This document shows positions 1-14,300 of a stretch of 64,000 bases of DNA, piece after piece. The notes under the pieces were generated by a model, which was not told the DNA's origin, made no database searches, and was given only the letters and a program-made list of their open reading frames with translations. The stretch is from the NCBI RefSeq assembly GCF_018320785.1, contig NC_054866.1, forward strand, positions 11,249,385-11,313,384. Direction: 5' to 3'. Each line of letters begins with the position of its first letter. Position 1 is the stretch's first letter. Position numbers and translations under genes: made by a program. The stretch comes from Cheilinus undulatus (taxonomy: Eukaryota > Chordata > Actinopteri > Labriformes > Labridae).

Positions 1-473
1 AATATTTTTTTAATCATTTGACAAATCTAACACACACACATTAGTGTCCTAAATTCAGACTCAATGGGCCCACCCAGGGCATTAAAATTGCAAAACTAAA
101 GGCTCACACCACTCTCAGAGGTGGGGGCTCACATTTTGAAACTGAAATCAATAAATAATGTGCATTTTTGATGTGATAATTTGGGGCATTTAGGTTTACA
201 GTAAAAGATAATCATTGCTCAAATCTAAGATGGAGCACACCTTTGCTTATCTCAGTGGGAAATAGTTTGTAAAGTACTGTGTGGGAACAGGTTCCAAAAA
301 GTACCATCATTTTGAGTACAAAATGGCTGTAATATTCACACTTGTAAAGAAAATAATCTGCAAAATAAATGTTAATGATACAGTCTACTGTAAAAGGGTA
401 ATTTTGTGTCCACATGAAAAAAACAACCACAGCTTTATTTTATTCCAAATGTTTTTTTTTTTCTTTATTTCAG
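1..473. other. Non-coding flank, probably intron
   Basis: AT-rich sequence without a supportable gene. It ends in a long T-rich polypyrimidine tract followed by CAG at 471-473, which reads as a plus-strand 3' splice site. If the downstream ORF is a real exon, this stretch is the 3' part of its intron. Inference only. Confidence 0.35.
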
Positions 474-757
474 TTGTAGGGCCCAGGCCTTTGACACTTC
501 TGAAAGCACCCACACGCTCTATGCTGAAACTGGAGCCAGTCAGCACACAGCCAAGAGATCAATTTGACATTTCAATGTTGTTAAATATTGGAAAAAAGAA
601 ACAATTCCAGTACAACATCTTTAGTACAGCATCATGCACAGCCAGTGGAGGAACATGCATGTTCAATGTGTATGATGGAGGAACTGAAGACGTTCTGAGC
701 AGTGCTGCTGTCTGCACTGACCTAGTTCCTTATGTGCCTCTTTGGAGGTTTGTATGA
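474..757 (+). CDS. Unrecognised possible terminal exon (partial gene)
   Basis: An open frame of about 94 codons follows a strong pyrimidine tract and CAG acceptor (or a second possible acceptor, TTGTAG, ending at 479) and runs to TGA at 755-757. The conceptual peptide begins around GPRPLTLLKAP and includes SCTASGGTCMFNVYDGG and a Trp near its end. The Cys/Gly/Asp pattern resembles an extracellular beta-rich module, but I cannot assign a family. The exon might instead splice out at GAG|GTTTGT near 747, a weak donor; I see no convincing further exon downstream. Upstream exons would be off the left edge. It lies tail-to-tail with cab39. It could be a fragment of a pseudogene or repeat. The acceptor and open frame are seen; that it is a gene is inferred. 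Confidence 0.35.
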
Positions 758-1105
758 ATGAGACCACTGTAAATGAACTCATCTGTGGTTTTATCAGTCT
801 AGTTCAGCACCATGAGGACAGTCCAACATGCCTGAATTACTCTGCTACCCACAATGCTTTACGCTCAATTGTACTGGAATTATAATCCTATGAAGAGAAA
901 GGCTCAAACATGAGGAGAAAGGGGGGAGTTAAGAGTGTCTTTATGAATTCACCCTTCATCCACACAGCACTCCTTTGCCGCTCGCAAAGACGTGAGAATG
1001 AAAAACAAAACAAGTTAATGATACTGACGAGGGCTGGGAATCCCTGTTACCCTCGCCTCCAGTTAGGTGATCACTCGGCACCTCAAAAAGTGCACAAACA
1101 CAGGA
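758..1105. other. Intergenic spacer between the unassigned exon and cab39 tail
   Basis: I see no coding potential or repeat family here. The cab39 transcript probably ends close to its right border. Confidence 0.3.
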
Positions 1106-2360
1106 TTTATTTTCAGTTAACGCTCTCCTAACACCCCCCTCCCTCTTCTCTAATGCTCACACTCCTGCAGGTTCAAAATGTAAATGGAGAGAAGGATAAA
1201 GAAGGTTAACAGATCCAGAGCTAATACCATGACATTCCTCCGCTGTACAAATTGTTAATATCTTAAAGGTTAGCTAAACGTGAGCTGGCCCTAAGTTATG
1301 TACAAAGAAATCCACCAGCAACCATTTCAGCAGTAAAATGAAATGCAAAAACGAAATCACTTAGCTTGTTTCTTTTATGGTTTAGAAAGTAATTTGATTA
1401 CAATTAACCAAAAACTTGATGTTTAAGGTAATATATATATAATATATATATATTCATATGTCAAGGTTAAACAAAAATCTACAAAGCAAAAAAAGGCATA
1501 TGTACATGTTAACCCTGTCCCAAAACAAAAAAACAATAAAGTGACCCAGATAGGGCTTTTACTAAATTCATACCTTACATCCCCTCCCTCCTTTCCTCAA
1601 GTGCTTCAAGTGCTGCGTCGTAACAAAGCACACAGGAGGTCAATGTTTCCAAGTGATGGCATCTGAGAGCTCGTCCAAAACCAATTAAGAATTGAACCCG
1701 TCTTTTTTTTTTTTTTTTTTGGATGAAGGCATAGATAGGAACTGTATAGTTGTGATGCACGTGCATTTCCGAGTCCGTGGCACTGAATGTGGGAGCCGGA
1801 CCGGGCAGGCCACCACAGAGCCGATGCTGGGTTCACCTGTGGATCTGTCACATTTCAAGGCATGCAACAAACACACCAACTTGCTCGTACCATTTCCATC
1901 TCAAGGATTTAGCTGATATTGTTTCAGTATGTGTGAATGCATGTTTTTTTGTGAGACGTGTGTAAACTTGTTTGATTTTGTTGTTTGTTTATGAGGAAGT
2001 CTGCCTTGCTTTAGCTGATTGACATTTTCTGTCACTTTGATGGACTGTTGTCTTTGTGATGGACTCTTACTGTCTCAATGTGCAAGGAAGCAGCAGCATC
2101 TATTATTTTCTCTTGTTGCTTTTGTTCTTTTGAAGGAAAAAGACTAAAAATAAAAGTTCGGGGAGGAGCAGAGGAGCTGGCGACTTCCTGATGAGTGGAT
2201 AAGTTGAAGATGGGTAAGTTAGTTTTCTCATGTTTCCTCAATTTTTGTTCAGAAACCAGAGCTGTAGCTGCTGATGGGTCCGTTAAGCAGATATTGTCTG
2301 GCTGTTGTCCAGACGTGGTCCTAGTGGCTCCCCACCCCCACCCCACCCCTGCACCTGTCC
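1106..2360 (-). other. cab39: cab39 3' untranslated region
   Basis: This is the sequence immediately after the cab39 stop codon on the minus strand. The first canonical AATAAA in that direction is at 1111-1106 (TTTATT on the plus strand), giving a 3'UTR of about 1.25 kb. It holds a run of 18 T at about 1704-1721 and an alternating TA palindrome at about 1430-1453. The extent is inferred from the polyadenylation signal alone. Confidence 0.5.
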
Positions 2361-5300
2361 TCAGGCCTCCTGGGGGGCAGGCCTCTTGAGGTCCCTGATC
2401 TGTTTGACCAGGTAAGTCTTTTCGTCGTTGAACTGTTCGTCCTCTGTTCTGTCGTTCTGGAACTTGCTGAGAAACTCAATGAGTTTGGTCTGGTTCTTCA
2501 GCAGGATGTCCAGGATGGGCTGCGTCTTGTTTGGATTGGCCACAAACACCTGGAAAAAGGTGAGGATGTTAATATGAGCAAAGATTGTTGAAATTATTTT
2601 AATATGTGGCAACAGCTGTATTTTAAATTTTACCTTAAAAACATGGAAAGCCTCAAACTGGATGTTGCGGCTCTTGTCCCTTAGTAGATTCATCATAAGT
2701 TTAAGATTCTCTGGTTTGCTGATGTATTTTGTCATTATGGTGAAATTGTGCCGGTCAAGAAGCAACTCCCCCAGTAACTAAACATAGTGACAAAGAAAAA
2801 TAAATATTAATGTTAGGATGCATCTGCCTCATTGTCCACAGAGAAATCTTAAATCTTGAACCTTCTTAATCCAAGTTTCTTCACCAAGCTATTAGAATTA
2901 ACTGTTGAAAAGGATATAGGAGAAGAATTATCAATTGGAAATTATCAGTTAGCCAAGCTGAGGCTGATTTCTGGTCCAATTCCCCACTTTGCCCAAAGGC
3001 AGCAAAGACCTGATTTTCTGATGGTTTAAAGGGTATCTTGCAAAATTTTACTGTGGATTGAGGTGTTTAAGATTAATTTTACCTTCCCTAATGCTCTTAA
3101 AATGATCAGGGCAGTCAAAAATTTTAAATACTAAACATGTTCAGTAGCCATGAACACAAAAATTGTTGCTTAGGGGAACACTGAGAACAGCTGATTGTCT
3201 GTGAATTGTCATGGAAAATGGAACAAATATCAGGAAGAAAGCTGGCTGAGAGAGGAATCACAACTAACACAAGCATAATAAACAGAAGCATAAAGTTAAA
3301 GGGAAGTTAGAAATGGAGGATCAACTTGTTTATCTGTGGCAACGACACAAGAATTTTTATAACCTGTCTTGTAAAACATACTACAATCAAACTAACAAGG
3401 AGAGGAGCTGAAATCACAACAGCATGGATATAAAAAGTAGCTAACTGCTTGCCACATCTAGCTTACCTATCCCAAAGTCCTGTTTATGATGTATTGTCAT
3501 CTTCTTTTCCACCACAAACTAAAACTGTTAAATCTGTCATTATTTGTTGTTATAAGGGGGCTCACTCACTTTTTACAGCTCTCTTATTCAGTCTTTTGAT
3601 GTGTGCCAGGCTTATGTTAAAACTCTATTAGTGTACAGTGTTCATTATGTTTTCATTGAGAGCAAAAACAAACTGTAATAAAAAAAAATAGTGAAAAAAT
3701 GTCCAGATTAAAAACCCTTTTACAAAGGAAAGACTGCTGCTTCACCGTAGCAAACTAAAACAGTTCATCCAGTTAATACTAAATTTAATAATGAAAGTGA
3801 CATCACTTGATACAGCATTAAATAAAGGTCTTAATGAAAGGCCCACAGCCAGTATTCATAGAGAAACTTCATACATGTGTGCCTTTCAGGGAAAAAAACA
3901 TGAAACCCCTGTGAGCTGATAAAGCCATTTAAACTGGTACTTAACTGAGAAAAAGAAGTATTAAGAAGCTTTCAAGGTAAAAATTAACAAAGAACTAGAC
4001 AACAAAATGTTGGGTACATCAAGCACACCATGATCGTTTGATTAAGTTATGCAGAATAACTATAAAAGAGCATATTTTACTCCTTTTTTTCATTAGGTAT
4101 TCGTATTAAATTGTGTAAATCGAATCATAAGTTGAGGGAATCATTACATTACTGGGAAAGGGAGAACGTTACTCTTTACTTTAAGTCCTTAAATAAGACC
4201 GGGGCCTTTATTTACAAAACTGCAAGCTGCGACCTTCATATCTTATTCTCTCTGAGAAGTATAATAGTTCATATTTAAGGAAAAAGTAAATATCATAATG
4301 TAAAAACATTTCATAAAGTGGGAGTTTTTTCATAACCAAAGGTGGACAGACAAGACTATCATACTTAGGGCTGGGCAATTAATCGCAAATTAGATTAAAT
4401 CGCAATATGGATAGCTGCAATTTTGAAATTGCTGAAGGTGCAATATTTCTTTAATCTAAAATTTGTCACAAAATACCAGTTTAAAACTTTTTTTTGGAAG
4501 CAGAGACATAATGCATTACATATCATGAATCATTCTACTGGCATATTTTTAGAACAGTGTACTGAAAAACCCTATTTTTCTTCATTTTTGTATGTTTTTT
4601 TGGTCAAATACCAGAATTCTATTAAAATAATCACTCCCTTCAATACAACAGTTAATATACAATTAGCAAAATGAGTCGAAATTGTCACAATTAGACATTT
4701 TATCAAAATTGTTCAGCTCTTGTTTAATCTAATATTGTGTTGATTATAGAAGAGAATGAATTAGTGCTTGCTTTTGTTGGAAAATACATGAGCTCAGGAA
4801 CTAATCGCATATTAAATTGCAAGCGCAATAGTTGGTTAAAAAAAAAAAAGAAAAAAAAAAGGCAATTAGGCCTGAATGATGTTCCCAAATTGTTCAGCCC
4901 TAATTGTGCTCAAGTAAAAGAACTGTTACTCTAGTTAACATTGACTTAAATAGAACTTAAGTTACTGGTCTATAAATTTACTCAAGTAAAAGTAAAAAGC
5001 ATTCAATCTAAAGTTTACTTTATGTACTGAGTAACTGCTGAGGAGTTGTAAAGTCAAATATGACTGTTCCTTACATGCAATAACAACATGAAAACACTGA
5101 TCTCCAACCAGGTTGTTCAGCTAAAGTAACCTTTATAATGAAAGTAAACTAAAACATCTGTTTGGGGAGGTGACGTGGTTCATTCTCTCACTAAATGCTC
5201 CTGGCAACTACCCGCCAGTGTCATGTCATTAACAGAGAGCTAGAATCTCCTCTTTTTTACTTTAAGCTTTTATTTCACTCAGTACTTGATGCGTTTTCAA

Positions 5301-8300
5301 ATGTAATGAAGCACAGTAAAATCTACTCAAGTAAAATTACTGATTTCAAAATGTACTCAAAACATACAGGTTCACAAAATGAAAAAAACTATTCAATTAC
5401 CGTAAATTGAGCAAATATAATCAGTTACTTTCGACCCCTGCTGAAAGCTAACAATATCAAGATGACAACAATACATTACAATAATACAAATTATTTTTTG
5501 GTTTCAAGGAGGCTAAAAGAGAGTTTTAAACAAAATAAAAGTGTTTGAAAAAGAATTATTAAACTAGTTAAAGGGTGCTTGCTTCGTTCCAAACTCTCTC
5601 TCTCTAATCCCGTCTCAAAAACATCATAAATGTGAGATTTAAGTGTGACAACATAAAAGATGTTAATGTTGATCTGAAATCAACATTACAGTTAAGGAAT
5701 GTATTGGTCAAAAATGATTTTTTAAGGATTCTGATGGGACCAAGGATATTATAGTTAACTAAAACTAACTAAATAACTAAAACTAAAATTCAAAAATCAT
5801 TTTAGTTAACTGAAACTAAATAAAAACTATACTTCACCCAAAAAACGAAAACAAACTTAAACTGTATATTGCCCTTTAAAACCTAAATTAAACTAAAAAA
5901 TTTTTTTTAAAAAGACAAAATATCCTTAGTTTTAGTATCTGACCCAACCATACTGACTGGGACCTACGCCCAGGTCTGGGGAGAGTAAAATCGATTAGTT
6001 TGATTGGTTGATTGGTCAAGAAATAAAACTTCAGAGTGGTGGTTTTATGTCCGGAGTTGTATTCATCATTGTTAAATAAATAAAATGATAAGTATAGAGT
6101 AGCTGTTTGAACAGGTTTTGTGAAAATGAAATAAGAATAAAAACAAATGAAAAATCCAAAACTATTATAACCTTGGATGGGACACTCATATCAGGCTCTT
6201 TATTTATTTTTGTGTACTCTGATCAGATGGGAGTCTGGATTAAGGCTCAAGATTTTGAGCCTTCAAGAACTGACTACTGGTCTTTATTTGAGAATTTACT
6301 GAAATACAACTTGTGGCTTTCCACTCAACCAATTTATTAAACTAAAGTTGCTCTAAATGAGCCCAAAAAATAAAGCTATTAAGCTATTTAAAAAAAAGCA
6401 TGTCAAACATGTGCATGCTCCCACCACTAGATGGCGGTCATGACAAGGTAATGGAGAGAAAGAGCACTGGAAATCCAACACTGTGAAGAGAACCGTCTTT
6501 AAATAGCTCTCTGAACAGAGTTGCGCCACTAAATGAGACGTGTTTACTGGCACAACCAGGGCCCTTACCTTGAGAGACTGCCTTTTAGTCACGTAGTTTT
6601 CTGAGTGGAGTAGTTTCTCGTATTCACTAAAGAACTACAGAGAAAGACACAGAAGAAAACATCAGGGAAGAGACTACATCTGTCAAGTGATGGTTTTCAT
6701 AAGGCATCAACGTCTTGTATAACAACACAGTGACAGGAAAATTAGAGATTTGCCCTCGCAGATTGTCAGCTGCTTTGTTTACGCTGCCTACAAATGATGT
6801 CAAAAATGATGGTGTGGTATTGTTGGGAAAGAGACTGTCAACATGTCAAACACCCAGTGAGCCAAAATTTCAATTTAGAAGTCACTGGTATGAAGACAAA
6901 AGATAAGTTCATCTTACAGTTTTGGAAATAGTATTCAGAATCATGTGGTAAGGCACTCTTTAGGTTTTGACAGGTTTATAAATGCTACTTTTTTCATTAT
7001 TTTTTTGAGAGGAACTCAACAGTGTGCCTACGTAGAGTATTAATCATCTTCTGACCACTCACTGGAATTCACATCCCATCAGAACATTTTCACAATATAC
7101 CACTTAAACATCTCTCTTTTTTGTCTTGATGAAATACATGCAAAGTACAGACAATTTTAAAGTCTTTACTCTCTGTTTGACTTTAATCATTTCCATATCA
7201 ATGTTTGAGTTCATAATAGACTTACTCTGTCATAATGTTGCTCCAGGAACTCTGCACTCAGTAGCTTGTGTCTTGTAAGGAGGTCCTGAAAAGAGACAGG
7301 TCAGAGTATGAGGTTTTGGTCATGACTCCACCTTTAAGATTCTGTCAGAAAAACTCAGAAAGAAATATTTATTGTAGTAAAAAGAAACTCTTGTCTTAGA
7401 CTTTTAAAAAGATGCTTGTAAATAAAATGTAGAAGATTAAAATATTCTAAAATGTAAGGATTTTTTCCCTGGCTCTTAAATGCACATTGTGCAAATTCTG
7501 CCACCAGGGGGCTCTCAACCAAAAAAAGAACAAAAGATGACAAGTAGAGAGCACTGCTCAGTTCATCCCTCTTCTATAGTTTGTTAGTTATTTAGAACTG
7601 AGAAGTCTTTTCAACAAATCTACATTCCAAAAGGGGTATTTACGAAGCAGTTAACACAAGTTTTCAAATCTGAGCTTCACCAGCTGAACAAATAAGGGGG
7701 ACTTACTTTGAAAGTGGCGAATGCATCTGAGGCAATGTCGAACGTGGACATCTCCACGTATCTGAAGAAGTCGTAAAACTGCTCCGACCACAGCGTGATT
7801 TTGGCCAGTGGTTCGTGTCTGATGCACTCCCTCAACATGATACCGCAGTTTAGGGCGATCTCTGGAGACTCGTACCTGCAAAAACCACAAACATGGGAAA
7901 AGGGTCATCATACTGGAGCATGGTTAACACATAAGCACATAATTTCAAATGAATTAATATATAACAAAGGAAAGGAAAAGCCAAACAAAAGGTTATTTAG
8001 CTGTGCTTTGAGAACTAACTGAACATAATCTACAGTCCATGTTTCAAAGACCATATCAACATACAAGCTGTACCAACAACACTGGGATTGGATGAAGAAA
8101 ACAGATGAGTTTGAATAAAAATCTAAATGTGACTTTCAGCCTAATGCCAACTTAAATTAATGTTTTTAAAAACAAATTTATCAGATGATCCACCACACAA
8201 AAAAAATCTGAGATGTTGTGCATAACTTCAGAAGAATTGGTGCAATTTGTACTGAGGAAATTAGTTTGTTAATCAGACGTAAAGTAAGCTACGGTTTTGT

Positions 8301-11300
8301 CTCCCCCAGCAGCTTGTTGTACTGTATCTGATCAAATCAGTGAAGACAAAAAATATGACTTATAAAAACCATCAGGTGTAGTGCTGAACCAGGTGAAGTG
8401 GAGTGCAACCATAACATAAAGCCTTACTACACAAACATCCTGGTTTGCTGTGCAGAGGCCAATTGTATCTTGCAACTTTCGGCCTTTCTAGAAAGCTGAG
8501 GCCTTGAGTTTAAGCAAGAGCTGAAAGCTTTTTGCATCCTCACCATGACACAACAGAGTTTCAGAGACAGGCACAGGAGAGAGAGAAAAACGCTGTACCA
8601 CGGACTGATCACTCCAAGTTTCATACACAGAAAATGACAACAATAGCCTTATAAAACAGTTAGATGGTGCTGATTTTCTCATTTTGGACATAGCAACCAA
8701 GTTGTGGACCTGAGTGGCATCAAAGCTGTTTACAAGCTTTATTACGTGTCTTTTATTAAAGACACAGAATAAAGCACAAATCCATTTGTTGTACGCTAAC
8801 AGCTAATGGTGTATCTGTGCTTTGAAGAAATGCACGCAAACCCTGCACACAAAACAAATAGCCAAAACTGCACACTACTAGAGTTTAAAGCAGTTTGATT
8901 TAGGTTTAACCACAAACAGGGGTGTACAAATGCATTGCTCTAACATTGACATCTGCTAATATCGGCCCAGTTTCCAAATGATGTGAACAGATATCAGATA
9001 TCATGCAAAAAAAGAAGTGATACAATTAAATCACGAGTTGAGAGAATCAATACATTCCCTAGGAAATGGAGAACTTATTTGTTTATAATAAAACACGACT
9101 TGTGGCTTTTGATTCAGAAAATGCATTTCACTAAATTGGCTCTAATAGGCTGAAAACATTAAGTCAATAAAAAAAGAATATGGCATGAGAGGTACTCAGT
9201 AAGACAAGTCAAACTTGACAATGATTATCTGGGCGAACACGAGATAAATAGTTGGCATGCTAGGAGTCTTACATCAAAAGAAGCAATCAAAAGGGTAAGC
9301 TTGGCTTTAGCTATATAATGCCTATAGGCCTATAATGTCTTGAAATTGTTCTATGACTTTACAGCTTACTAACCCTCCTCTAGCTCTGTTTTCACAGATA
9401 TTCATGAAATACATGAGTGACCACTGCCTGTCTGAAATTCATAAAACAGAAACTAAGAACACACAAGACTACTTGTAGGCATGTGACGGTGTAAAGTCAT
9501 TATTTGATTAATTCTGCACTAACCAACACTCAAATATACTACAGTAAGAGTGGCACAATAACATGAATAAATGGGTCAACTTTTAACTAAGTCATGCAAT
9601 GTTTGATATGAGCTGCAAATGAAAAAAAACATTTTTCATTTTTTGTAATTATTTTATGTAAATAACCTTCCAGTGATGTAAAATGAACTATTATATCTAT
9701 ATAAAGTGCTAACTGGTGTACTCTTTTGTCAAGTTTCTTCTGCTAACACTTCTATATATAGCGAATAAAACAGGGGAAAGGGGACCTTCCTGCCTAGTTC
9801 CTCTTTATATGCTAAGTCTTCTTGACAGTGTAACATTCATTTCAATCCTGGACTATGTTTTACTGTAACTTGCATGTAATCATAAACATAACTGATCAAA
9901 TGCTGGCTAAAAATGAAACAGAGCTGGACTCATCTTTAGATTAGTGTTTAGGACCTCCAATTTGATCTGGTTTGCAGATTTCAGGCTTTAATTTATTGTA
10001 GTATATCTATTTATTGCCTCTTCATACTGTCAAGCACTGTGCTGTTTCATGCTGATGAATGCTGTGCATTTATAACTATGTGTTTACTAATAAGCTAAAT
10101 TAGAGACAAGAGTTAAATAGTGATAAACTCTCTGTGCAGCATATCAGCTTCATGCTCTGTACTGAAACTGTATCAAACTGCATTGTCCCCGTTAGATAAA
10201 AATACATTACATTTCTTGACAAGGCCAGTGCTATCTAAACTTTCAAATATAAAAGGCCAACTTACTAAATCAAAACCGTCCTCTGAATCTAGTGTCATTC
10301 AAACAGACTTCATTTGGCTTTTGAGCATAATCAATATAATTTGTATTTTGCCTAAGGTTATCTGCCAGAGCTATTCCTGGATGAAGCCATCCTGCTCTGA
10401 GTTAATTCAATAATGACTTTTCATCTATTGGCTTCTATTGCTGATATTATTTAAATTCTTATTAGAAATGATACAGACCTATATCCTTTTTTTAAAATGC
10501 AATGAGTATAAATTTAGTAAATGTTCTATCAAACACTTTTTTAAGACTACAAAAAACCTAAACTTTGAACTAGTGTGTTCTTTTCTGATTACAGCATAAT
10601 GTACATCATTTCTGATGGCAGTGCTGTCTGAGTGACTGATACACAGATTTATTTTTTGTAGCGTATATTTAGCATCCACTACTGATGCTACTAAGTATCA
10701 TGCCAATAAACCAGCATGTTTGGGTTTCATTTTGAGCAGCACTACATCCACTTTAGAACACCCCCACATTTCTAACTTGGTGCCCATTGTGTAATCATTT
10801 CAATGTTTTAATTTGGTGTCTCTTCCAATTTCTCTCCACTTCTCTTTCTTACTTCTCTCTTGACTTCTGTGTGTGTCCGATGTGCACACACTGCCCTATA
10901 GTCTCAGCTCCATTTATGGTCATTAAAGGGGAGTTTCTTTATGATAATTAGGTAAAACATGCACAAACTTCCAGTCTATGCAGACATGGCATTCATGAAT
11001 TGAAAGGTGCAGTGCGGAAAATTGGGGAATATTAGCAACATCAAGTTGTCAGATTCTAGATTGCTATGCTCACTTCTGGTAATGACCAGTGAAATAAAAA
11101 AAAGGGTTCCTGTTATTTGGGCCTTTCTGTGGTACTGTAGAAACATGCAAGATGCAAAAATCCAAGATGGCCGACTGCGTGGAGGGGACCCTCCCTGTAC
11201 ATAAACAAAAGGCTAATAGAAATAAAACAGTTTGGTAATACTATAAGTGGGCCCTAAAAACCAAGTAATTACCTGGTCATTTTAGAGTAATTACATAGTA

Positions 11301-14300
11301 ATTTTATAGTAATAGGTATGATAATCTAGTAATGAAGAATAAGGTGGTTAATAAATAGTAATAACTTGGAATTTTATAAGTAATGACTCTAAAATATGGT
11401 GATATTAAGAAAGTATTTAACTAGTAATCGTGTATCAATTATCAAGTAATTCATCATAATATTGTGGCAATAATGTGGTATTTTATTAAGTAATTTCTTA
11501 GAAATAAGATGAGGTTTTTCTATATATTTGCTGTATAATTCCAAGATTATTTCTTTATTTTGGACCACTAAATAAACATGAGTTCTTCTTGAATAACTTT
11601 CAGGTAACTTTGAGGTAATTTCTGAATGCCTTCATTCAAAATTGAACATCTTGTGTTGGTAAAATACCATGTAATTACCTGAGGACAGCCACAAAATTAC
11701 GAGGGTGAGGTGTAAAGGGTTAGGATAAAATACCACTGAATTACCACAGAATTGCCACAGTAATATGTGAAAGTACTTGATAATTAATACTGTATTTTTA
11801 AATCAATACTTACCTCCTTAATGGTGTAAAAAAATATAATTTAAGTTTAGAAAGCTGACTCCTTAATCTGTTAAATTTGATGTGTATAAATGCAGCAGGA
11901 AACTTGATGACATGAATGTGTAAGTCTGCATTTAAAAAAAGATCATCTTGGTGAATGAGTCCCATTGTGCTCACAATACTATCAAGTTAACAGAAATGTA
12001 ACTGATCAGCTGGGGCAGGATTATCTGTCATGTAAACATCAGTGCACCTCCTTACCCTTTAAGCAACATGAAGAGTATATTCTGCTGCGTGCACAGGTAT
12101 TCCACTGTGGGTGTCCGTGTGCCGATCTGACGCCTCAGGATGTTGTTGAAGATCTGAGCCACATCTTTCTTACCCTTGGGGTTACAACAAAAATATGCAT
12201 GAATGTTTGATGAAGCAAAATGTATTGTATAGAATTTATTTAAGCTATCAAAAGACAAAAAGGATAAGCAGTTCGATATGGTGCCTGATGAAAGTGGAAA
12301 GCCTCTAGGTGCAAGTTTTTTTTGTGTTTTTTAACCTAGTACGCATGGTGGCAATGAGCCAATTAAGAAATAACTTTGTTTTAAAGATTCACTTTTTGGG
12401 CTTCTATGCCCTTAACGTGGATACAACAGTGTATAGGGTCAGAAAACAGGAATAAAGACAGTGGGGGATGGCGTGCAAGAAAGGAGTCACATGCCACACC
12501 CAAATCAGGACTGCCAGTGTCGAGGACAAAAGCCTCCATACATGGGGCACAGAGATAAAACTGCTAGGCTACTGGTGCCCTGCAACAACTAGGGATGTTC
12601 CTAGGTAACAGAAACAAAGTTATTTCACAAAAAACAAAAACTACCAGGGTTAAAACGGTAATAGTTAATTGTGTCTCCTTTTAGGTAGATAACAGTCTGC
12701 AGATGTTTGTTGTAGTTTTCCACAACTCAGATAAGTCTTCCGAGGAATACCAGTCCATTCTTTGTTGGCGAATCTGTCAAGCTTCTCCAGATTTGATGGT
12801 ACTCTGGCATGGATTTTGGTCTTCAGTTCACCCCACAGATTTTTAATGAGACTCAAGTCAGGTCTTTGTGTAGGCCAGTCAATAACTTACACTTATTTTC
12901 TCCTGGGGGTAGTTCTTCACCAGGAGCAATGCATGTTTTGATTTCTTTCATAATCTCCCTTCTTTCTAACCTGACATGCCGGATGGGTTTGTTTCACACA
13001 TCCATCTGGTAAACCACTCATAGATGGCGTTTGGGAAAGGGCAGAGGCTATGAAAAAAAACTCGGAGGGTGATTGGATGAATGTTCTGTCTGTCACATCT
13101 CTACGGGCCAATCAGAGCAACAAAACACATGACGTAACTGCTACTGAGCTGTGCCCCTACTGAAGGAGTCAACTCCATAGAGAACCGCATAACGCGAACC
13201 ATGGTGACTGTAGACATGTCAGTACATGACTTTTGTCGTTTTCTAAAAGAAAACAACTCACTGCTATTCTTTGTTCTTCTTTAACGAAGAAATGTTGTCA
13301 AGTTCTGTTAAAACTGGCATTTTAGCAGCATCCACGCTAATGTCTTCCACCATAATTGCACCAGCCTCTTGTTGCTGCTTGCTTATGTCACAACCCCGCC
13401 GCGCCCAATAGTACTGCCCCTCGTCGCTGATTGGTCCTGTCACTTTCTAAACGGGCCTAAACAGTTCTGACAGGAGCTTTGCAAGATGGACTCACCAGTG
13501 ACAAACACGGAAACGGGCGTAACCATCTGCTTTGCAAGGTAACCTTCTTTTTCCATACATAACCAATATCTCTGTGGCCAAAGAACTCTGGTTTGGTCTC
13601 ATCTGACTAAAGGATATGCTTCCAATGTGCAGAATTGGTCTGCAACCTCACAGTCCATTCCTGTGCAGGGCTTTAGTGACTGTTTTCTTTGGGATTACAA
13701 TTCCCGACTTGGCTAAGTCCTTCTCTGGTGTCTTGGCAGATGTTCTCGGTCTTCAGACACATCTCTCACTGGTTTTCTTTCCAAAGTCTTTGAAATCTTT
13801 TTTTCCTACCTCTGCCAGGCTTGTTCTGGACTGTGTGGTTTTCTTTGAATTTCTTGATTACACTTCTCACTCCAGCTCTCTAAACTTGGAAACGCTGTGA
13901 TAACTTCCTTCTCTTGCTTTGTGGTTATCAACAATTCTTTTTCTCAAGTCTAAAATGATTTCTTTTGTTTTTGCCATGATGCTTTGTATCTCAAACCCTT
14001 TCTGAAGTTTAAAACTATGTGCAAATTGGAAGATAGCCCTTCATTTTAACTTGATTTTACAAACTGAGCTATTTGGTTTACCTGAAATATTTTTGTTTCG
14101 GCGTGCAAAGTAAAATAATGTAAGCATCCAAAATAAAATGAGGATGTTTGGAAAAGCTGTGTTAAAAGTCCTTGCTCTGTTTAACAGCACTTGGGAAATA
14201 CTAAAAAATGAAATTGTCATGGGGGAGGGGTAATAAATTCATCCTCATCTGTATGCATGTATAATCTGGAACTGCCTCTGGACAAGTTTTCCCTGTTTTC

